Shown here: in pieces, positions 22,897 through 33,391 of the stretch
Layout of the letters: each line of letters starts with the position of its first letter
Numbering within the stretch: the stretch's first letter is position 1
DNA from: Buttiauxella agrestis ATCC 33320
Lineage (GTDB): Bacteria; Pseudomonadota; Gammaproteobacteria; Enterobacterales; Enterobacteriaceae
Direction: 5' to 3'
Assembly: GCA_024169445.1 (NCBI GenBank)
Contig: JALKFA010000001.1
Coordinates: forward strand, 3,038,001-3,102,000
DNA length: 64,000 bases
Position numbers and translations under genes: made by a program
The notes under the pieces: generated by a model
What the model was told of the DNA's origin: nothing
Seen by the model: only the letters and a program-made list of their open reading frames with translations
Database searches by the model: none

Positions 22897-23628
22897 ATGA
22901 TTCTGAATCTCGATACACAATATCGTTCGGACTTTTATTTTCAGCCGGTTTACTTACCAGACGGTGAGGTGTTAGGCGTTGAACTAATAGTGAATTTTGT
23001 TGGGGTTGATGCTCCGGTACGTATTCCAACAGAATTAGTTGCGCCGGTTATTAAATCGGAACAGCAATTAATATTATTCAACGAGCAAATAGAATTACTT
23101 GAAAATTATCAAACGTTCTTTAAGACTCAAAGTATCACTGTCTGGGTGAATATAAACGCGGTAATCGTTGATGCAATTTTGGCCGATGCCGGGTTGATTG
23201 CACGTCTGGCAGAGCTTTCGTTCCTTGAGTTTGCCATCAATGAGAACTTTCCCGAGCTAAATCGCGGTAATGAAAATGTCCGTTTAAAGTCAATTTCTAA
23301 GCATTATCCATTAGCGTTGGATAATTTTGGTGCAGGAATTGCGACCAGTAAACCGATCTTTGATGGGCTATTTAAATGTGTATTTATGGATAAAACATTT
23401 ATTCATAAACAAATTAAACAACGCTCTTTCGAGCCATTTATGTTAGCCATGCTCGCGCAGCTTTCTCCGTTTTGTCAGACTCTGATAATTACCGGAGTTG
23501 ATGACGAAGCTGCTCGCCAGAAAGTGCTTTCTCTCGCCGCTTTTGCCATGCAAGGAAATCTCTGGCCGGGAATTGCACCTGCAAAGCTGGAAGAGTGGTT
23601 TCACCTGAATTCGCCATCTTTGAACTAA
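22897..23628 (+). CDS. ydiV: degenerate EAL-domain protein, anti-FlhDC factor YdiV/RflP
   Basis: A 243-residue EAL-fold protein lacking much of the catalytic set: the EAL signature is replaced by VELIVNF (about residue 29), and the usual metal-binding acids are mostly absent. In E. coli and Salmonella YdiV binds FlhD and shuts down flagellar gene expression rather than cleaving cyclic di-GMP. Position next to selO and conserved stretches ([16 protein letters not shown]) support orthology. The ribosome site before the ATG is weak, which agrees with the poor translation known for the family. Confidence 0.85.
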   Translation: MILNLDTQYRSDFYFQPVYLPDGEVLGVELIVNFVGVDAPVRIPTELVAPVIKSEQQLILFNEQIELLENYQTFFKTQSITVWVNINAVIVDAILADAGLIARLAELSFLEFAINENFPELNRGNENVRLKSISKHYPLALDNFGAGIATSKPIFDGLFKCVFMDKTFIHKQIKQRSFEPFMLAMLAQLSPFCQTLIITGVDDEAARQKVLSLAAFAMQGNLWPGIAPAKLEEWFHLNSPSLN

Positions 23629-23692
23629 TACCCCTGCCAACGTGCCGTGTTTAAATCGTCACACAAGCACTACACTATCGGCAGGAGGTTCC

Positions 23693-25138
23693 ATGACCAA
23701 TAAACCTGAATTTAACAATAGCTGGCACGACGAACTGCCCGGCTTTTACACGGCGCTAAAACCTACGCCGCTGCATAATGCCCGACTATTTTATTATAAC
23801 CGTCCGCTTGCCAACGATCTGGGGCTTGATGCCTCACTGTTTGACGAATCTCATTCTGGTATCTGGAGCGGCGAAACGCTGCTGCCGGGTATGCAGCCAC
23901 TCGCGCAGGTTTATAGCGGGCATCAGTTTGGTGTCTGGGCCGGACAACTGGGTGATGGGCGTGGCATTTTGCTGGGTGAGCAGCAATTGGCTGACGGGCG
24001 TAAATTTGACTGGCACCTGAAAGGGGCAGGTTTGACACCTTATTCGCGCATGGGCGATGGCCGCGCAGTATTGCGTTCCACCATCCGCGAATTTCTCGCC
24101 AGTGAAGCGATGCACGGGCTGAATATTCCCACCACCCGCGCGCTGAGTATTGTGACCAGCGACACGCCGGTGCAACGTGAAACCACCGAACAAGGTGCGA
24201 TGCTGATCCGTGTGGCGCAAAGCCATGCACGTTTTGGTCACTTCGAGCACTTTTACTACCGCCGTGAGCCACAGAAAGTCCAGCAACTGGCGGATTACGT
24301 GATTGCCCATCACTGGCCACAGCTTGTCGATGAAGCGGATAAATATCAGCTTTGGTTCCGTGATGTGGTCGAGCGTACCGCGCAGATGATTGCGCACTGG
24401 CAAACCGTCGGTTTCGCACATGGCGTGATGAATACTGACAATATGTCGATTTTGGGTCTGACGATGGATTACGGCCCATACGGTTTTCTCGACGATTATC
24501 AGCCTGACTTTATCTGCAACCATTCCGATCATCAGGGGCGTTACGCATTTGATAATCAGCCTGCCGTGGGGTTGTGGAACCTGCAACGACTGGCGCAAAC
24601 CCTGTCACCGTTTATTTCAGTTGAATGGTTGAATGAAATTCTCGACCACTATCAGTTCGCCTTGATGAAAGCGTTTGGTGAGTTAATGCGCGGCAAACTG
24701 GGCTTGTTGACGGAACAAACGGCGGATAACGAAATCCTCACCGAGTTGTTCGGCCTGATGGCAAAAGAGGGCAGTGATTACACGCGGACCTTCAGGATGT
24801 TAAGCCTGACCGAGCAACACTCAGCCAGCTCGCCATTGCGCGATGAGTTTATCGACCGTGCGGGTTTTGATAGCTGGTTTACCCGTTACCGGGCGCGTCT
24901 GCAAACCGAGCAGATAAGCGACGAACAGCGCCAGCAGATGATGAAAGCCGCCAATCCGTCCGTAGTGTTACGCAACTGGCTGGCTCAGCGCGCCATTGAC
25001 GCGGCAGAGCAGGGAGATGTGAGTGTTCTGGCGCAGCTGCATGAAACGTTGCAACAACCGTTTGCCGATCATTCGGGCGATTTCACACAGCGCCCACCGG
25101 ACTGGGGCAAACGGTTAGAGGTGAGTTGTTCGAGTTAG
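23693..25138 (+). CDS. selO: protein adenylyltransferase SelO (YdiU)
   Basis: A 481-residue SelO pseudokinase that transfers AMP from ATP to protein side chains, with redox-linked targets. Seen are the glycine-rich [13 protein letters not shown], Lys in [27 protein letters not shown] and the metal/catalytic [11 protein letters not shown]. The C terminus ends LEVSCSS with Cys where animal SelO has selenocysteine. The ATG at 23693 has a strong GGAGG site; GTG 23642 lacks one. Confidence 0.95.
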   Translation: MTNKPEFNNSWHDELPGFYTALKPTPLHNARLFYYNRPLANDLGLDASLFDESHSGIWSGETLLPGMQPLAQVYSGHQFGVWAGQLGDGRGILLGEQQLADGRKFDWHLKGAGLTPYSRMGDGRAVLRSTIREFLASEAMHGLNIPTTRALSIVTSDTPVQRETTEQGAMLIRVAQSHARFGHFEHFYYRREPQKVQQLADYVIAHHWPQLVDEADKYQLWFRDVVERTAQMIAHWQTVGFAHGVMNTDNMSILGLTMDYGPYGFLDDYQPDFICNHSDHQGRYAFDNQPAVGLWNLQRLAQTLSPFISVEWLNEILDHYQFALMKAFGELMRGKLGLLTEQTADNEILTELFGLMAKEGSDYTRTFRMLSLTEQHSASSPLRDEFIDRAGFDSWFTRYRARLQTEQISDEQRQQMMKAANPSVVLRNWLAQRAIDAAEQGDVSVLAQLHETLQQPFADHSGDFTQRPPDWGKRLEVSCSS

Positions 25139-25152
25139 TGAGTTTTAGTTGA

Positions 25153-25932
25153 TCACTGCTTCAACCAAACCTGTGGCACCGGGTGTTCGGGATGACTGAA
25201 CACCCGCAAATCTGCCTGATACCAATGCTGTAGCGTCGATTCATCCAGCACTTCCTGCGGCGTGCCATTTGCCACCAGCCTCCCTTCATGCAACAACACA
25301 ATTCGGTCGGCCCATAGCGCGGCCAGGTTCAAATCATGCAGCACCACACAAACCGACAGCGTGCCCATCAGCGATAAACGGCGCAACAAACGCAAAATAT
25401 GTTGCTGATGATACAAATCCAGTGCGGACGTGGGTTCATCCAAAAACAGCCAGCCATGAGGTTGCCCGTTATGCCACAACTGCGCCAGTGCGCGGGCGAG
25501 TTGCACGCGCTGTTGTTCACCTCCGGAAAGCTGGCAGAAATCGCGTCCGGCGAGCGCATCGCAACCCGTCAGTGCCATCACTTCCTGCACCACGCTTTTG
25601 GTGTCTTTTTCAGGCCAGGGCGCACGTCCCATGGCAATCACGTCTTCTACCGCCCAGCTAAATGCCATCCCGCTACGCTGGCGCATCACCGCACGTTTAC
25701 GGGATAACGCCTCACCTGACCATTCCGTTATTGCGCGTCCGGCAAGGCTAATTTCACCGCTTTCAGGGGGTTGAAAACCAGTGAGCACCCGTAACAGCGT
25801 GGACTTTCCTGCACCGTTTGGGCCGATTAACGCCACCACTTCACCTGCCGTCAACGTCAGATTAATGTCATCGAGCAATTTTCTTGCGCCCAGGCGCAAG
25901 GTGACGTTGTGCGCCTGCAAAAGATCAGCCAT
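25153..25932 (-). CDS. hmuV: heme ABC transporter ATPase HmuV
   Basis: A 259-residue ABC ATPase with Walker [10 protein letters not shown], signature LSGGEQQRVQLA, and Walker B WLFLDEPTSALD. It energises heme import through HmuU. The start ATG at 25932 overlaps the end of hmuU by eight bases; GTG at 25935 is an alternative. Last gene of the hmu operon; it converges with selO, leaving only 14 bp between stops. Confidence 0.92.
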   Translation of the reverse strand: MADLLQAHNVTLRLGARKLLDDINLTLTAGEVVALIGPNGAGKSTLLRVLTGFQPPESGEISLAGRAITEWSGEALSRKRAVMRQRSGMAFSWAVEDVIAMGRAPWPEKDTKSVVQEVMALTGCDALAGRDFCQLSGGEQQRVQLARALAQLWHNGQPHGWLFLDEPTSALDLYHQQHILRLLRRLSLMGTLSVCVVLHDLNLAALWADRIVLLHEGRLVANGTPQEVLDESTLQHWYQADLRVFSHPEHPVPQVWLKQ

Positions 25933-26926
25933 CACTTTCCCTCTTTTGGCGGAATATCAACGCTAAAAACCACGGGCCACCCAGCAGGCTGGTCAGCAAA
26001 CCCACCGGCATTTCCGCAGGCGCGACCAGCGTGCGTGCCAGCGTGTCAGCAACCAGCAGTAACATCGCACCAGCTAGCACCGAACCGGGGATCAACCAGC
26101 GATGATCGGCACCGAGCCACATCCGTACCAGATGCGGAACCACCAGGCCGACAAAACCTATCACGCCGCTGACCGCCACTGCCGCGGCGACCAATAACGC
26201 GCTTAAAATCAGTAACTGACGTTGGGTTTTTTTGACATCCACACCCAGGTAATGCGCTTCTTCATCGCCAAGCTGCAACAGGTTGAGTCGTTTGGACAGA
26301 AACGAAATCACAATTGCCGCCGGAATAATCAACGAGGCGGTTGCCAGTAACGTGGACCACTGCGCTTGCCCCAGGCTACCCATTCCCCACAGCGAGAGTT
26401 GGCGCAATTGAGCATCGTTACTGATCCACGATAAAACGCCGACCGCTGCACCGCACAGGGCATTAATGGCGATGCCCACCAACAGCAGGCGAGACAGGCT
26501 ATTGTTGCCCTGACGGCTGAGGAAGAAAATCACCAGCGTGACGGCAAGGCTACCGAGAAACGCCGCCATCATCGGTACATATAATGCCAACACCACGGGA
26601 AGCGCCAACGGTAAAACCACCGAAAATCCGACCGCCAGTGCCGCGCCACTGCTGATGCCGAGTAAACCCGGATCGGCCAGTGGATTGCGAAACAGCCCCT
26701 GCATCACGCAGCCTGAAAGTGCCAGTGCGCCGCCAACCAGCGTGGCAAGCAACACGCGCGGCAGGCGAATATTGAGCCAGATATGGCGCAGCGCTTCATC
26801 CTGCGCTTGCCATAACACCGCAATGGAAAGGCGCATGGCACCTAAATTAGCAGCAACCAAAGACAGCGCCAGTAACGCCAAAACCATGGCGAACAGCGCG
26901 CGTTGGGGCAGGGGCCGGCGTATCAA
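25925..26926 (-). CDS. hmuU: heme ABC transporter permease HmuU
   Basis: A 333-residue FecCD-family permease with about ten membrane helices; conserved [18 protein letters not shown]-type, [16 protein letters not shown] and GFVGLVVPH segments. Works with HmuT and HmuV to move heme from periplasm to cytoplasm. The reading starts at a TTG that overlaps the hmuT stop (TTGA), giving the usual family length; the next ATG would remove the N-terminal 13 residues. Confidence 0.92.
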   Translation of the reverse strand: MIRRPLPQRALFAMVLALLALSLVAANLGAMRLSIAVLWQAQDEALRHIWLNIRLPRVLLATLVGGALALSGCVMQGLFRNPLADPGLLGISSGAALAVGFSVVLPLALPVVLALYVPMMAAFLGSLAVTLVIFFLSRQGNNSLSRLLLVGIAINALCGAAVGVLSWISNDAQLRQLSLWGMGSLGQAQWSTLLATASLIIPAAIVISFLSKRLNLLQLGDEEAHYLGVDVKKTQRQLLILSALLVAAAVAVSGVIGFVGLVVPHLVRMWLGADHRWLIPGSVLAGAMLLLVADTLARTLVAPAEMPVGLLTSLLGGPWFLALIFRQKRESDG

Positions 26927-27753
26927 GGTAGTTGCTCCGCTTTAGTCCGTAACGCAAGAATCGCATCTGGCGTTTGCAGGCCGAAACCGAGCAGCGCCAT
27001 ATCATCGACGATCAACAACTGGCGAGTTTTGCCTGCGGGCGTTTGTGCGAGGCCGGGCAATTTCCAGACATTATCTTCCCCACCCAGCGTTTTCACGCCA
27101 TCGGCGGTGATCAGAACCAACTGTGGCTGGCTGGCAATCACACCTTCCTGGGACATCGGTTGATAACGTTTGAAGCCCTGCATCGCATTTTGCAAACCGG
27201 CGGCATGAATGGCGGCATCTGCCGCAGTTTCTTGCCCAGCGGCCATCGCAGTCATCCCGCCGTGGCTCATGATAAACAGCACTTTTACCGGCAGTGGTTT
27301 TTCAGGAATCGACGCCAGTTTGCTGTGCACTTGCTGGCGCAAAGCCGCACCCTGCGTCGTTTTCCCCATCGCCTGAGCGACCGCATCAATTTTCTCATCG
27401 ATGCCTGCCAGCGAGTTATTCGCTGGAATGGTCACCACTTTGACTTTGCTACTGGCGACTTGCTCCAGTGCCAGCGATGGTTTGGCCTGCGCGCTTGCCA
27501 GCACCAGCGTTGGGCGCATGGCCAGAATGCCTTCGGCATTGAGCTGGCGCATGTACCCCACGTCCGGCAGTTTGGTCGCGGCTGCCGGATGCAGACTGGT
27601 GCTGTCACGAGCGACCAGTTGGTCACCCGTTCCCAGAGCAAAGGCGATTTCCGTCACATCGCCGCCAATTGTCACTACTCGTTGATTGGCGGCGGCCATT
27701 GCCGATAACACAATCGCTGGCAAGGCAAACAGGGCAATTAACCCGCGTTTCAT
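26923..27753 (-). CDS. hmuT: periplasmic heme-binding protein HmuT
   Basis: A 276-residue class III substrate-binding protein with signal peptide [16 protein letters not shown] and a cleavage site near AMA-AN (about 23). The fold-typical [13 protein letters not shown] and [16 protein letters not shown] segments are visible. It carries heme from the outer-membrane receptor to HmuUV. The ATG at 27753 overlaps the hmuS stop as ATGA. Confidence 0.92.
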   Translation of the reverse strand: MKRGLIALFALPAIVLSAMAAANQRVVTIGGDVTEIAFALGTGDQLVARDSTSLHPAAATKLPDVGYMRQLNAEGILAMRPTLVLASAQAKPSLALEQVASSKVKVVTIPANNSLAGIDEKIDAVAQAMGKTTQGAALRQQVHSKLASIPEKPLPVKVLFIMSHGGMTAMAAGQETAADAAIHAAGLQNAMQGFKRYQPMSQEGVIASQPQLVLITADGVKTLGGEDNVWKLPGLAQTPAGKTRQLLIVDDMALLGFGLQTPDAILALRTKAEQLP

Positions 27754-28781
27754 GCAGCCAGCCCTTTGCTTACCAGCGCTTCTAATTGGCTGCGCCATTG
27801 TTGCTGCTCTGGCTCACCTTCGGTGCGTTGGCCGTACAGTTGGGCGATTTGCGTGCCGTCGGCGGCAAATAACTCCAGGCTGGTCACGAAACCATCACCA
27901 CTTGGTTTGCGGGTTACCCAGCTTTCGGCAATGGTGTCGCCCAGTAAATGCAACGTGAATTGTGGATTGAAGATGTTAATCCAGTTATCCATCGGCACCA
28001 CTTTTTCCACCACACCGGTGAAAATCTGCACCGCGCCACGGTTGCCAACAAACACCATGATTTCGTTTTGGTCTTGTTTGGCTTGTGCCAGTAGTTGCGC
28101 CAGAGCGTTGTTATCAACCTGGCAGGCCAGATCCTCCGCAACCAGACGGAACGCCTGCTGACGTGTCAGCTGGTGGCGTTTGAGCAAACTAAAGAACTGA
28201 TGCACATCGTTCATGCTGCGCCATTCGGCTTCCACCTGGCGGCCATCTACCGTCGGCGTCATCACCACTTCTTCTGGCGCCTGCAACTCAAGCGCTGGGT
28301 TATCGGCATAGATAAACTTCGCCAGCACATCGCCCCAGGCGCTGAAATCCGTATTGTCGGTGGTGTAAACCTTCAGTAGAGCATCGCCCTGACGGTCAAA
28401 GAACTGCACGCTTTGGCGTTCGCCACGGGCGGTTTCTTCACGAACGTGGAAGGCCAACGCCCATTGATTCAGGAACAGGCGCAAATCCAGCGCGCGTGGG
28501 TTCAGAACCAGGCCCGCGTGGCCGTGCAGTTGCTGGTTTTCAAAACGCCCGATGTGCTCATGTACTGCATATTCGTTGCGGCAAATGGATTTGATTTCAC
28601 CGACGTTTTCCAGCGAAGTGAGAATATCGCGGATCTCGCCTTTTAAGCGCCAGGCATCATGCCCGACGCGGGCATGAGTCAGTTCGGCTTCACTGATATT
28701 CATCAGTTTTGCGATGTCACGGGCATATTTTTTCGGGTGCTGCTGTTTGAGCTGTAACCAGTTTTCATAATGCTGAGTCAT
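27750..28781 (-). CDS. hmuS: heme-degrading/chaperone protein HmuS
   Basis: A 343-residue HemS/HmuS/ChuX-type cytoplasmic protein with two tandem similar halves. It binds incoming heme and in relatives stores it, transfers it or opens its ring. It follows hmuR by 9 bp and overlaps hmuT by 4 bp, so translation is coupled. Confidence 0.92.
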   Translation of the reverse strand: MTQHYENWLQLKQQHPKKYARDIAKLMNISEAELTHARVGHDAWRLKGEIRDILTSLENVGEIKSICRNEYAVHEHIGRFENQQLHGHAGLVLNPRALDLRLFLNQWALAFHVREETARGERQSVQFFDRQGDALLKVYTTDNTDFSAWGDVLAKFIYADNPALELQAPEEVVMTPTVDGRQVEAEWRSMNDVHQFFSLLKRHQLTRQQAFRLVAEDLACQVDNNALAQLLAQAKQDQNEIMVFVGNRGAVQIFTGVVEKVVPMDNWINIFNPQFTLHLLGDTIAESWVTRKPSGDGFVTSLELFAADGTQIAQLYGQRTEGEPEQQQWRSQLEALVSKGLAA

Positions 28782-28790
28782 ATCGTTTCC

Positions 28791-30767
28791 TTACCATTGA
28801 TAACTAACAAAGATTTTGCCGTTACGGCCATCTTGAGGGATCCCCTGCGGCGACCAGTATTCCTTGTCAAAGGCGTTACCCAGCACCAGGGAAGTCGTCA
28901 GCCCGCGCAACTGCTGTTGGCCTTTATAGCTGACGTAGAAATCGTTGACGCCGTAACCTGGCTGTTCACTGTATTCACTGCTGACATGCGTTGAACGCGC
29001 GGCAAAGGTGCCAATCCAGCCAACTGAGAAGCCGCTTTCGGCTACCGGAACGTCGAGAATGCTGGTTACGGTGTCCGGGTTCAGGCTGGAAATCCACTCG
29101 CCAGTATCTTCGTCTTTGCCCTGGGTACGGTTATAGGCGAGATCGAGGTTGAACCAGCTGTTGGTGTATTTCGCGGTCATATCCCAACCCCAGATTTTGG
29201 CGTTAGGGACGTTATAGGACATGGTGGTCGCTTTGGCGAAATCGACAGTCGTTGAGATGTAGTCTTCGGCTCGGGTGCCGAAGTAGCTCGCTTTGAATTC
29301 CAGCCCGTCGTCAGCCAGCATCAAATCGTCGAAGCGCAAGCCAAAACCAACTTCCTGGGTGGCGTTGGTTTCCGGGCGCAGATTGGGGTTCGGTACCCAA
29401 TAGTTGGTGTAACGCGAGCCAATCGAGAAATGTTTGGCATCGTTATACATTTCGCCCATGGTTGGAGCGCGGAATGCCTGAGCATAAGAGCCAAATAGCA
29501 TCAACCAGTCGGTTGGCGTGATGGAAAGTGCCGCGCGGGACGACCATTTGTCAGCATTGACATCGTCGTAGCCATCGCTGCTGCCGCTGTAATTGTCGTA
29601 ACGTGTACCGGCTAAAATGGACACTGGCAGGTCGCGCAGCGTAATTTCATCCTGCAACCAGCCTGAACCGAAATCGATATTGGCTTGCGGGAAGCCGGTG
29701 GTATTACCGCCTGGCTCTTGATCCTGGCGGTAATATTCACCGCCGTAAGTCAGCAAATGTGCGGCGAAACTGTCGGTAAACAGGCGGCTGCGGTTTTCCA
29801 GTTTTGCGCCGCTGGTGGTTTGCTTGCGGAATTCGGCCCCGTCGGTTTGGCCCTGGGCATTGATGCGCGCTTCAGACCAGTAAGCGGTGGCATCGGCATT
29901 CAGCCAGTCACTTTGCTCCGGCCCAATGTGATATTTCAACTGCGCATCACGCTGTATTGTTGAGCGATCCACCATCGGGTTGCTCGGATCAGCCGTGGTG
30001 ACCTGTGGGTTTTTTGGTTCCTGAGCGGCGTTATTGTAGTAACGCAATGAACCGGCCAGAGACTGCGCAGGGTCGATGAACCAGGTGCCTTTGGTCAGGA
30101 AGTTATTAATGCTTTCGTCGTTCGGCGCAGTTTCGCCATTGCTTTGGTTGATGTCGCCACGGTCGCGGCTTGACCAGGAAACCAGGCCATCAAAGTTATC
30201 GGTGCGACCAAAAGCGCTGGCGCCCATTCCGACGCTATGATCGCCGGTTCCACCGGTGCCAAACACACGGTAACCGCTGTTTTGGCCTTCATACAGCAAA
30301 TCGCTGGCATTCACTGTTTGGTAAGAAATGACGCCGCCCAGTGCGCCGCTGCCATATAACAGAGCCGCAGGGCCACGTACCACTTCGATTCGTTTGATTA
30401 ACGCAGGATCAAGGAATGTGCTGTTGAGGTGCCCGGTGTCAGTCCCCTGGCGAACTCCGTCAACCAGCATTAATACGCCACGGCGGTCATAACCACGCAT
30501 GCTTACATCCTGGCCGTTTGTGCGCCCGGAACCGGAAACGGTGATCCCTGGAACTTTACGTAACATATCGGCGGCGGAAGAAGAGGTTTGGCCTTCAGGG
30601 GTATCGGCATCAATGATGGTGACCATCATTGGCGCTTCAAAAGTGCTGCGTTCATTACCGGTAGCCACCACCGTCATTTGGTCATCTTTCGCGAAAGTGG
30701 GCAGGGCAGTAAATACCGCAACAGTCAGTAATGACAGACGGAAGCCGACTGTGTGTAAAGCAGGCAT
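28791..30767 (-). CDS. hmuR: TonB-dependent heme/hemoglobin receptor HmuR
   Basis: A 658-residue outer-membrane receptor. Signal peptide of about 26 residues ending TFA-KD, TonB box-like DDQMTVVAT, plug domain to about residue 150, then the 22-strand barrel. The FRAP and NPNL motifs that mark heme receptors are present (QAFRAPTMGE and VPNPNLRPE, near residues 445-475) with a nearby His. The C terminus ends in VSYQW with terminal Trp. Expression is expected from the hemP promoter through an ERIC element. Confidence 0.93.
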   Translation of the reverse strand: MPALHTVGFRLSLLTVAVFTALPTFAKDDQMTVVATGNERSTFEAPMMVTIIDADTPEGQTSSSAADMLRKVPGITVSGSGRTNGQDVSMRGYDRRGVLMLVDGVRQGTDTGHLNSTFLDPALIKRIEVVRGPAALLYGSGALGGVISYQTVNASDLLYEGQNSGYRVFGTGGTGDHSVGMGASAFGRTDNFDGLVSWSSRDRGDINQSNGETAPNDESINNFLTKGTWFIDPAQSLAGSLRYYNNAAQEPKNPQVTTADPSNPMVDRSTIQRDAQLKYHIGPEQSDWLNADATAYWSEARINAQGQTDGAEFRKQTTSGAKLENRSRLFTDSFAAHLLTYGGEYYRQDQEPGGNTTGFPQANIDFGSGWLQDEITLRDLPVSILAGTRYDNYSGSSDGYDDVNADKWSSRAALSITPTDWLMLFGSYAQAFRAPTMGEMYNDAKHFSIGSRYTNYWVPNPNLRPETNATQEVGFGLRFDDLMLADDGLEFKASYFGTRAEDYISTTVDFAKATTMSYNVPNAKIWGWDMTAKYTNSWFNLDLAYNRTQGKDEDTGEWISSLNPDTVTSILDVPVAESGFSVGWIGTFAARSTHVSSEYSEQPGYGVNDFYVSYKGQQQLRGLTTSLVLGNAFDKEYWSPQGIPQDGRNGKIFVSYQW

Positions 30768-30844
30768 GCGTAAATCTCCATAGGAAAATTTAAAATCGCT
30801 GGCTGCCTTGGGAACACCTGGGTGGCTTGCGTAATTTATGTTTT

Positions 30845-30967
30845 ATAAACCCTAAATAATTCGAGTTGTAGGAAGGCGGCAAGGGAGCTTATCCCCAGGA
30901 GCTTACATAAGTAAGTGACTGGGGGAAGTGAGTGCAGCCAACGCGCCTACAGCTTGAAATATGACGG
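30845..30967. repeat. ERIC element, near full length
   Basis: About 123 bp matching the enterobacterial repetitive intergenic consensus. The core CAGGAGCTTACATAAGTAAG and GTGACTGGGG, used for ERIC typing, is present at about 30897-30924. Outer arms TTCGAGTTGTAGGAAGGCGG and CGCCTACAGCTTGAAATATG are imperfect inverted repeats. It fills the space between hemP and hmuR and would fold in the operon transcript. Confidence 0.92.
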
Positions 30968-30970
30968 GTT

Positions 30971-31135
30971 TTATTTGGTCAGGATTAACTTTCCTGCCTG
31001 GGTCTGACGTAATTGGTATTGCTGGCCTTCGTGAACAATCATCACGCGTCCGTCAGGGCCGAGTAACAACTTGCTGTCTATCTGGCGGGGAACGGCCGCA
31101 GATTGCGGATTCGTAGCAGTGAAGTTTTTTTCCAT
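30971..31135 (-). CDS. hemP: hemin uptake protein HemP
   Basis: A 54-residue HemP/HmuP family protein. The family signature is clear: LLLGPDGRVMIVHEGQQY followed by LRQTQAGKLILTK at the C terminus. HemP proteins sit first in heme uptake operons; in some bacteria they help activate the receptor gene. The ATG lies 33 bp downstream of a Fur box, and the ERIC element starts right after the stop. Confidence 0.93.
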   Translation of the reverse strand: MEKNFTATNPQSAAVPRQIDSKLLLGPDGRVMIVHEGQQYQLRQTQAGKLILTK

Positions 31136-31167
31136 GTATCACTCGATATACAAATGACAATCAATCC

Positions 31168-31186
31168 AACAATGATAATCATTATC
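31168..31186 (-). promoter_or_regulatory. Fur box of the hemP-hmu operon
   Basis: AACAATGATAATCATTATC matches 17 of 19 positions of the Fur consensus GATAATGATAATCATTATC. It lies just upstream of hemP, so heme uptake should be switched on when iron is short. Confidence 0.9.
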
Positions 31187-31271
31187 AATAAACTATGTTT
31201 CGCCATCAAGTGTTATTTGTAGGAAATTTGTGAATAGATCAATTTTGAGCGAACGAGAGAGTTTGAAGAAA

Positions 31272-31346
31272 TGTCGGGGGTCGCTAACGCTAGCCCGACC
31301 TACAGAAAGGCAGTTGTTGGGTGGATAAGCACAAGCGCCATCCACC
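31272..31346. repeat. BIME/REP pair, copy 1 (3' of aroH)
   Basis: Two palindromes: GTCGGGGGTCGC...GCCCGAC (about 31273-31299) and GGGTGGATAAGC...GCCATCCACC (31319-31346). They are inverted versions of one unit, as in bacterial interspersed mosaic elements. The block ends 7 bp from the aroH stop codon. Related copies are at 36181 and 62603. Confidence 0.8.
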
Positions 31347-31352
31347 AAAATA

Positions 31353-32399
31353 TCAGAAGCGGCTATCTGTCGCGTCAGCCAGCATATCGAGCAGCGTTTT
31401 GGTGTCTTCCCAATTCAGGCAAGGGTCGGTAATCGACTGACCATAAACCAATGGTTGCCCGGCAACGATTTTTTGCGTGCCTTCCTGAATGAAACTTTCA
31501 GCCATCACACCAGCAATAGCGCGTGAACCGTTACGAATCTGGTTGCAAACGTCTTCACAGACTTCCAGCTGGCGGCGATGCTGTTTTTGGCAGTTGCCGT
31601 GGCTGAAGTCGATAACCAATTGCTCTGGTAAATCAAATTCGTGCAGGCTATCGCATGCCGCAGAAATATCCGCTGCGTGGTAGTTTGGCTGTTTGCCACC
31701 GCGCATGATGATATGGCCGTACGGGTTGCCACTGGTTTGGTAAATAGTCATCTGGCCGTGTTTATCCGGCGACAGGAACATATGGCTGGCGCGGGCGGCA
31801 CGAATCGCATCAACCGCAATACGCGTATTACCGTCGGTGCCATTTTTGAAACCAACCGGGCAAGAAAGGGCAGACGCCATTTCACGGTGGATCTGGCTCT
31901 CCGTGGTACGCGCACCAATCGCCCCCCAGCTAATCAAATCGGCAATATACTGGCCGATCACCATATCGAGGAATTCAGTGGCCGTTGGTACACCTAACTC
32001 GTTGACCTGTAACAGTAAACGGCGCGCCTGCTCAATGCCATGGTTCACGCGATAGCTGCCGTTCAAATCGGGATCGGAAATTAAACCTTTCCAGCCCACT
32101 ACGGTGCGCGGTTTTTCGAAATAAGTCCGCATCACGATTTCAAGGCGATGCTGATGTTGTTCACGCGCGGCTTGTAAACGGCGGGCGTAATCCATTGCCG
32201 CATCCAGGTCATGGATTGAGCAAGGGCCAACTATCACCAGCAGGCGATTATCTTCGCCATTAAGGATTTTTTCGATACGACGACGGGAGGCTGTTACGTT
32301 TTGTGCGACTTGTGGGGACACAGCCAAACGCTGTGCCAGTTCCGCAGGTGTAACCAGACTGTCGATGCGCGCAGTGCGCAATTCATCTGTTTTATTCAT
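31353..32399 (-). CDS. aroH: 3-deoxy-7-phosphoheptulonate synthase, Trp-sensitive (AroH)
   Basis: A 348-residue class I DAHP synthase catalysing the first step of the shikimate pathway from PEP and erythrose 4-phosphate. Conserved IVGPCSIHD, WKGLISDPDLNGSYR, GAIGARTTESQ and IDFSHGNCQKQ (metal-site residues) are present. AroF, AroG and AroH are hard to separate by eye; the position next to ppsR and the TrpR operator upstream point to AroH, the tryptophan-sensitive isozyme. Confidence 0.92.
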   Translation of the reverse strand: MNKTDELRTARIDSLVTPAELAQRLAVSPQVAQNVTASRRRIEKILNGEDNRLLVIVGPCSIHDLDAAMDYARRLQAAREQHQHRLEIVMRTYFEKPRTVVGWKGLISDPDLNGSYRVNHGIEQARRLLLQVNELGVPTATEFLDMVIGQYIADLISWGAIGARTTESQIHREMASALSCPVGFKNGTDGNTRIAVDAIRAARASHMFLSPDKHGQMTIYQTSGNPYGHIIMRGGKQPNYHAADISAACDSLHEFDLPEQLVIDFSHGNCQKQHRRQLEVCEDVCNQIRNGSRAIAGVMAESFIQEGTQKIVAGQPLVYGQSITDPCLNWEDTKTLLDMLADATDSRF

Positions 32400-32525
32400 T
32401 GGGTGTCTCAGAAATTTTGTCTTCAGCTCGGCAAAAGTACCGGGAAGTGATGGCAGTCACGATAAACCAATTTATGTTGAATTCAACCGTCAACTGAATC
32501 GTGACCACCAGATTGCGTAAAGCCT

Positions 32526-32564
32526 ATCATACAAAATCGCACCCTTGCACTAGTTTGTTAGTAC
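32526..32564 (-). promoter_or_regulatory. TrpR operator and promoter of aroH
   Basis: GCACTAGTTTGTTAGTAC (32547-32564) is a good TrpR operator, built on the CTAG/TTAG half sites of the consensus. On the minus strand a -10-like TATGAT follows at 32531-32526, placing the operator over the -35 region. It overlaps the ppsR stop codon and lies about 130 bp upstream of aroH. Repression by TrpR with tryptophan is expected. Confidence 0.72.
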
Positions 32565-33391
32565 ATGCGGCGATTCAACCCCATGATGTCGAGGATTTTG
32601 GTTGCCATCTCTTCAACTGAGTAATTAGTACTGTTGAGATAGCGGATTTGGTTCTTACGAAACAGGGCTTCCACTTCTGCCACTTCAAGGCGGCATTGAC
32701 GCATTGACGCATAGCGGCTGTTTTCACGGCGCTCCTCACGAATAGCCGCGAGGCGTTCGGGATTGATAGTCAGGCCAAACAATTTGTGTTGCAGTGGTTT
32801 CAGTACTGCAGGCAATTGGATGTTATCCATATCGTCGGCGATGAACGGATAGTTTGCTGCCCGAATGCCAAACTGCATGGCGAGGTATAAACTGGTTGGC
32901 GTTTTCCCGCAGCGTGATACGCCCAGCAAGATAACCTGTGCCTGATCGAGATTGCGCATCGAAATGCCATCATCGTGGGCAAGTGTGTAATCAATGGCCG
33001 CAATACGCGCATCATATTTGATTAAATTACCCGGATTCAGACCGTGTGTCCGATGGGCAATAGGCGTCGGTTCAAGTTTCAATTCTTGCTGTAACGGGGC
33101 GACCAGCGCCTGCACGATATCCTGACAAAAACCCTCACTTTGCAAAATAATGTCACGAATTTCCGGTAAAACGATGGAATAAAATACCAGCGGACGCACG
33201 CCAGATTGCTGGTAAATCGCATTGATTTGTTCTCTCACGGCGTTCGCGCGGCTGACGTTTTCGACAAACGGCAGCGTGATACTGTTGATGGCGACCGGAA
33301 ACTGTGACATCACCGCATGCCCAAGCACTTCGGCGGTGATAGCGGTACCATCGGAGATATAAAAAACTTGCCTGTCTACTGTGCTATCCAT
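32558..33391 (-). CDS. ppsR: PEP synthase regulatory protein PpsR (YdiA)
   Basis: A 277-residue DUF299 bifunctional kinase/pyrophosphorylase that turns PpsA off by ADP-dependent phosphorylation and on by phosphate-dependent dephosphorylation. The P-loop-like [11 protein letters not shown] (about residues 153-163) is intact. Divergent from ppsA as in E. coli. Confidence 0.94.
   Translation of the reverse strand: MDSTVDRQVFYISDGTAITAEVLGHAVMSQFPVAINSITLPFVENVSRANAVREQINAIYQQSGVRPLVFYSIVLPEIRDIILQSEGFCQDIVQALVAPLQQELKLEPTPIAHRTHGLNPGNLIKYDARIAAIDYTLAHDDGISMRNLDQAQVILLGVSRCGKTPTSLYLAMQFGIRAANYPFIADDMDNIQLPAVLKPLQHKLFGLTINPERLAAIREERRENSRYASMRQCRLEVAEVEALFRKNQIRYLNSTNYSVEEMATKILDIMGLNRRMY

Noticed and set aside
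25149-31186. Heme operon as a pathogenicity-island insertion
   Set aside because: hmu operons are common in Enterobacterales, and there is no integrase, tRNA end or clear direct repeat at the borders.
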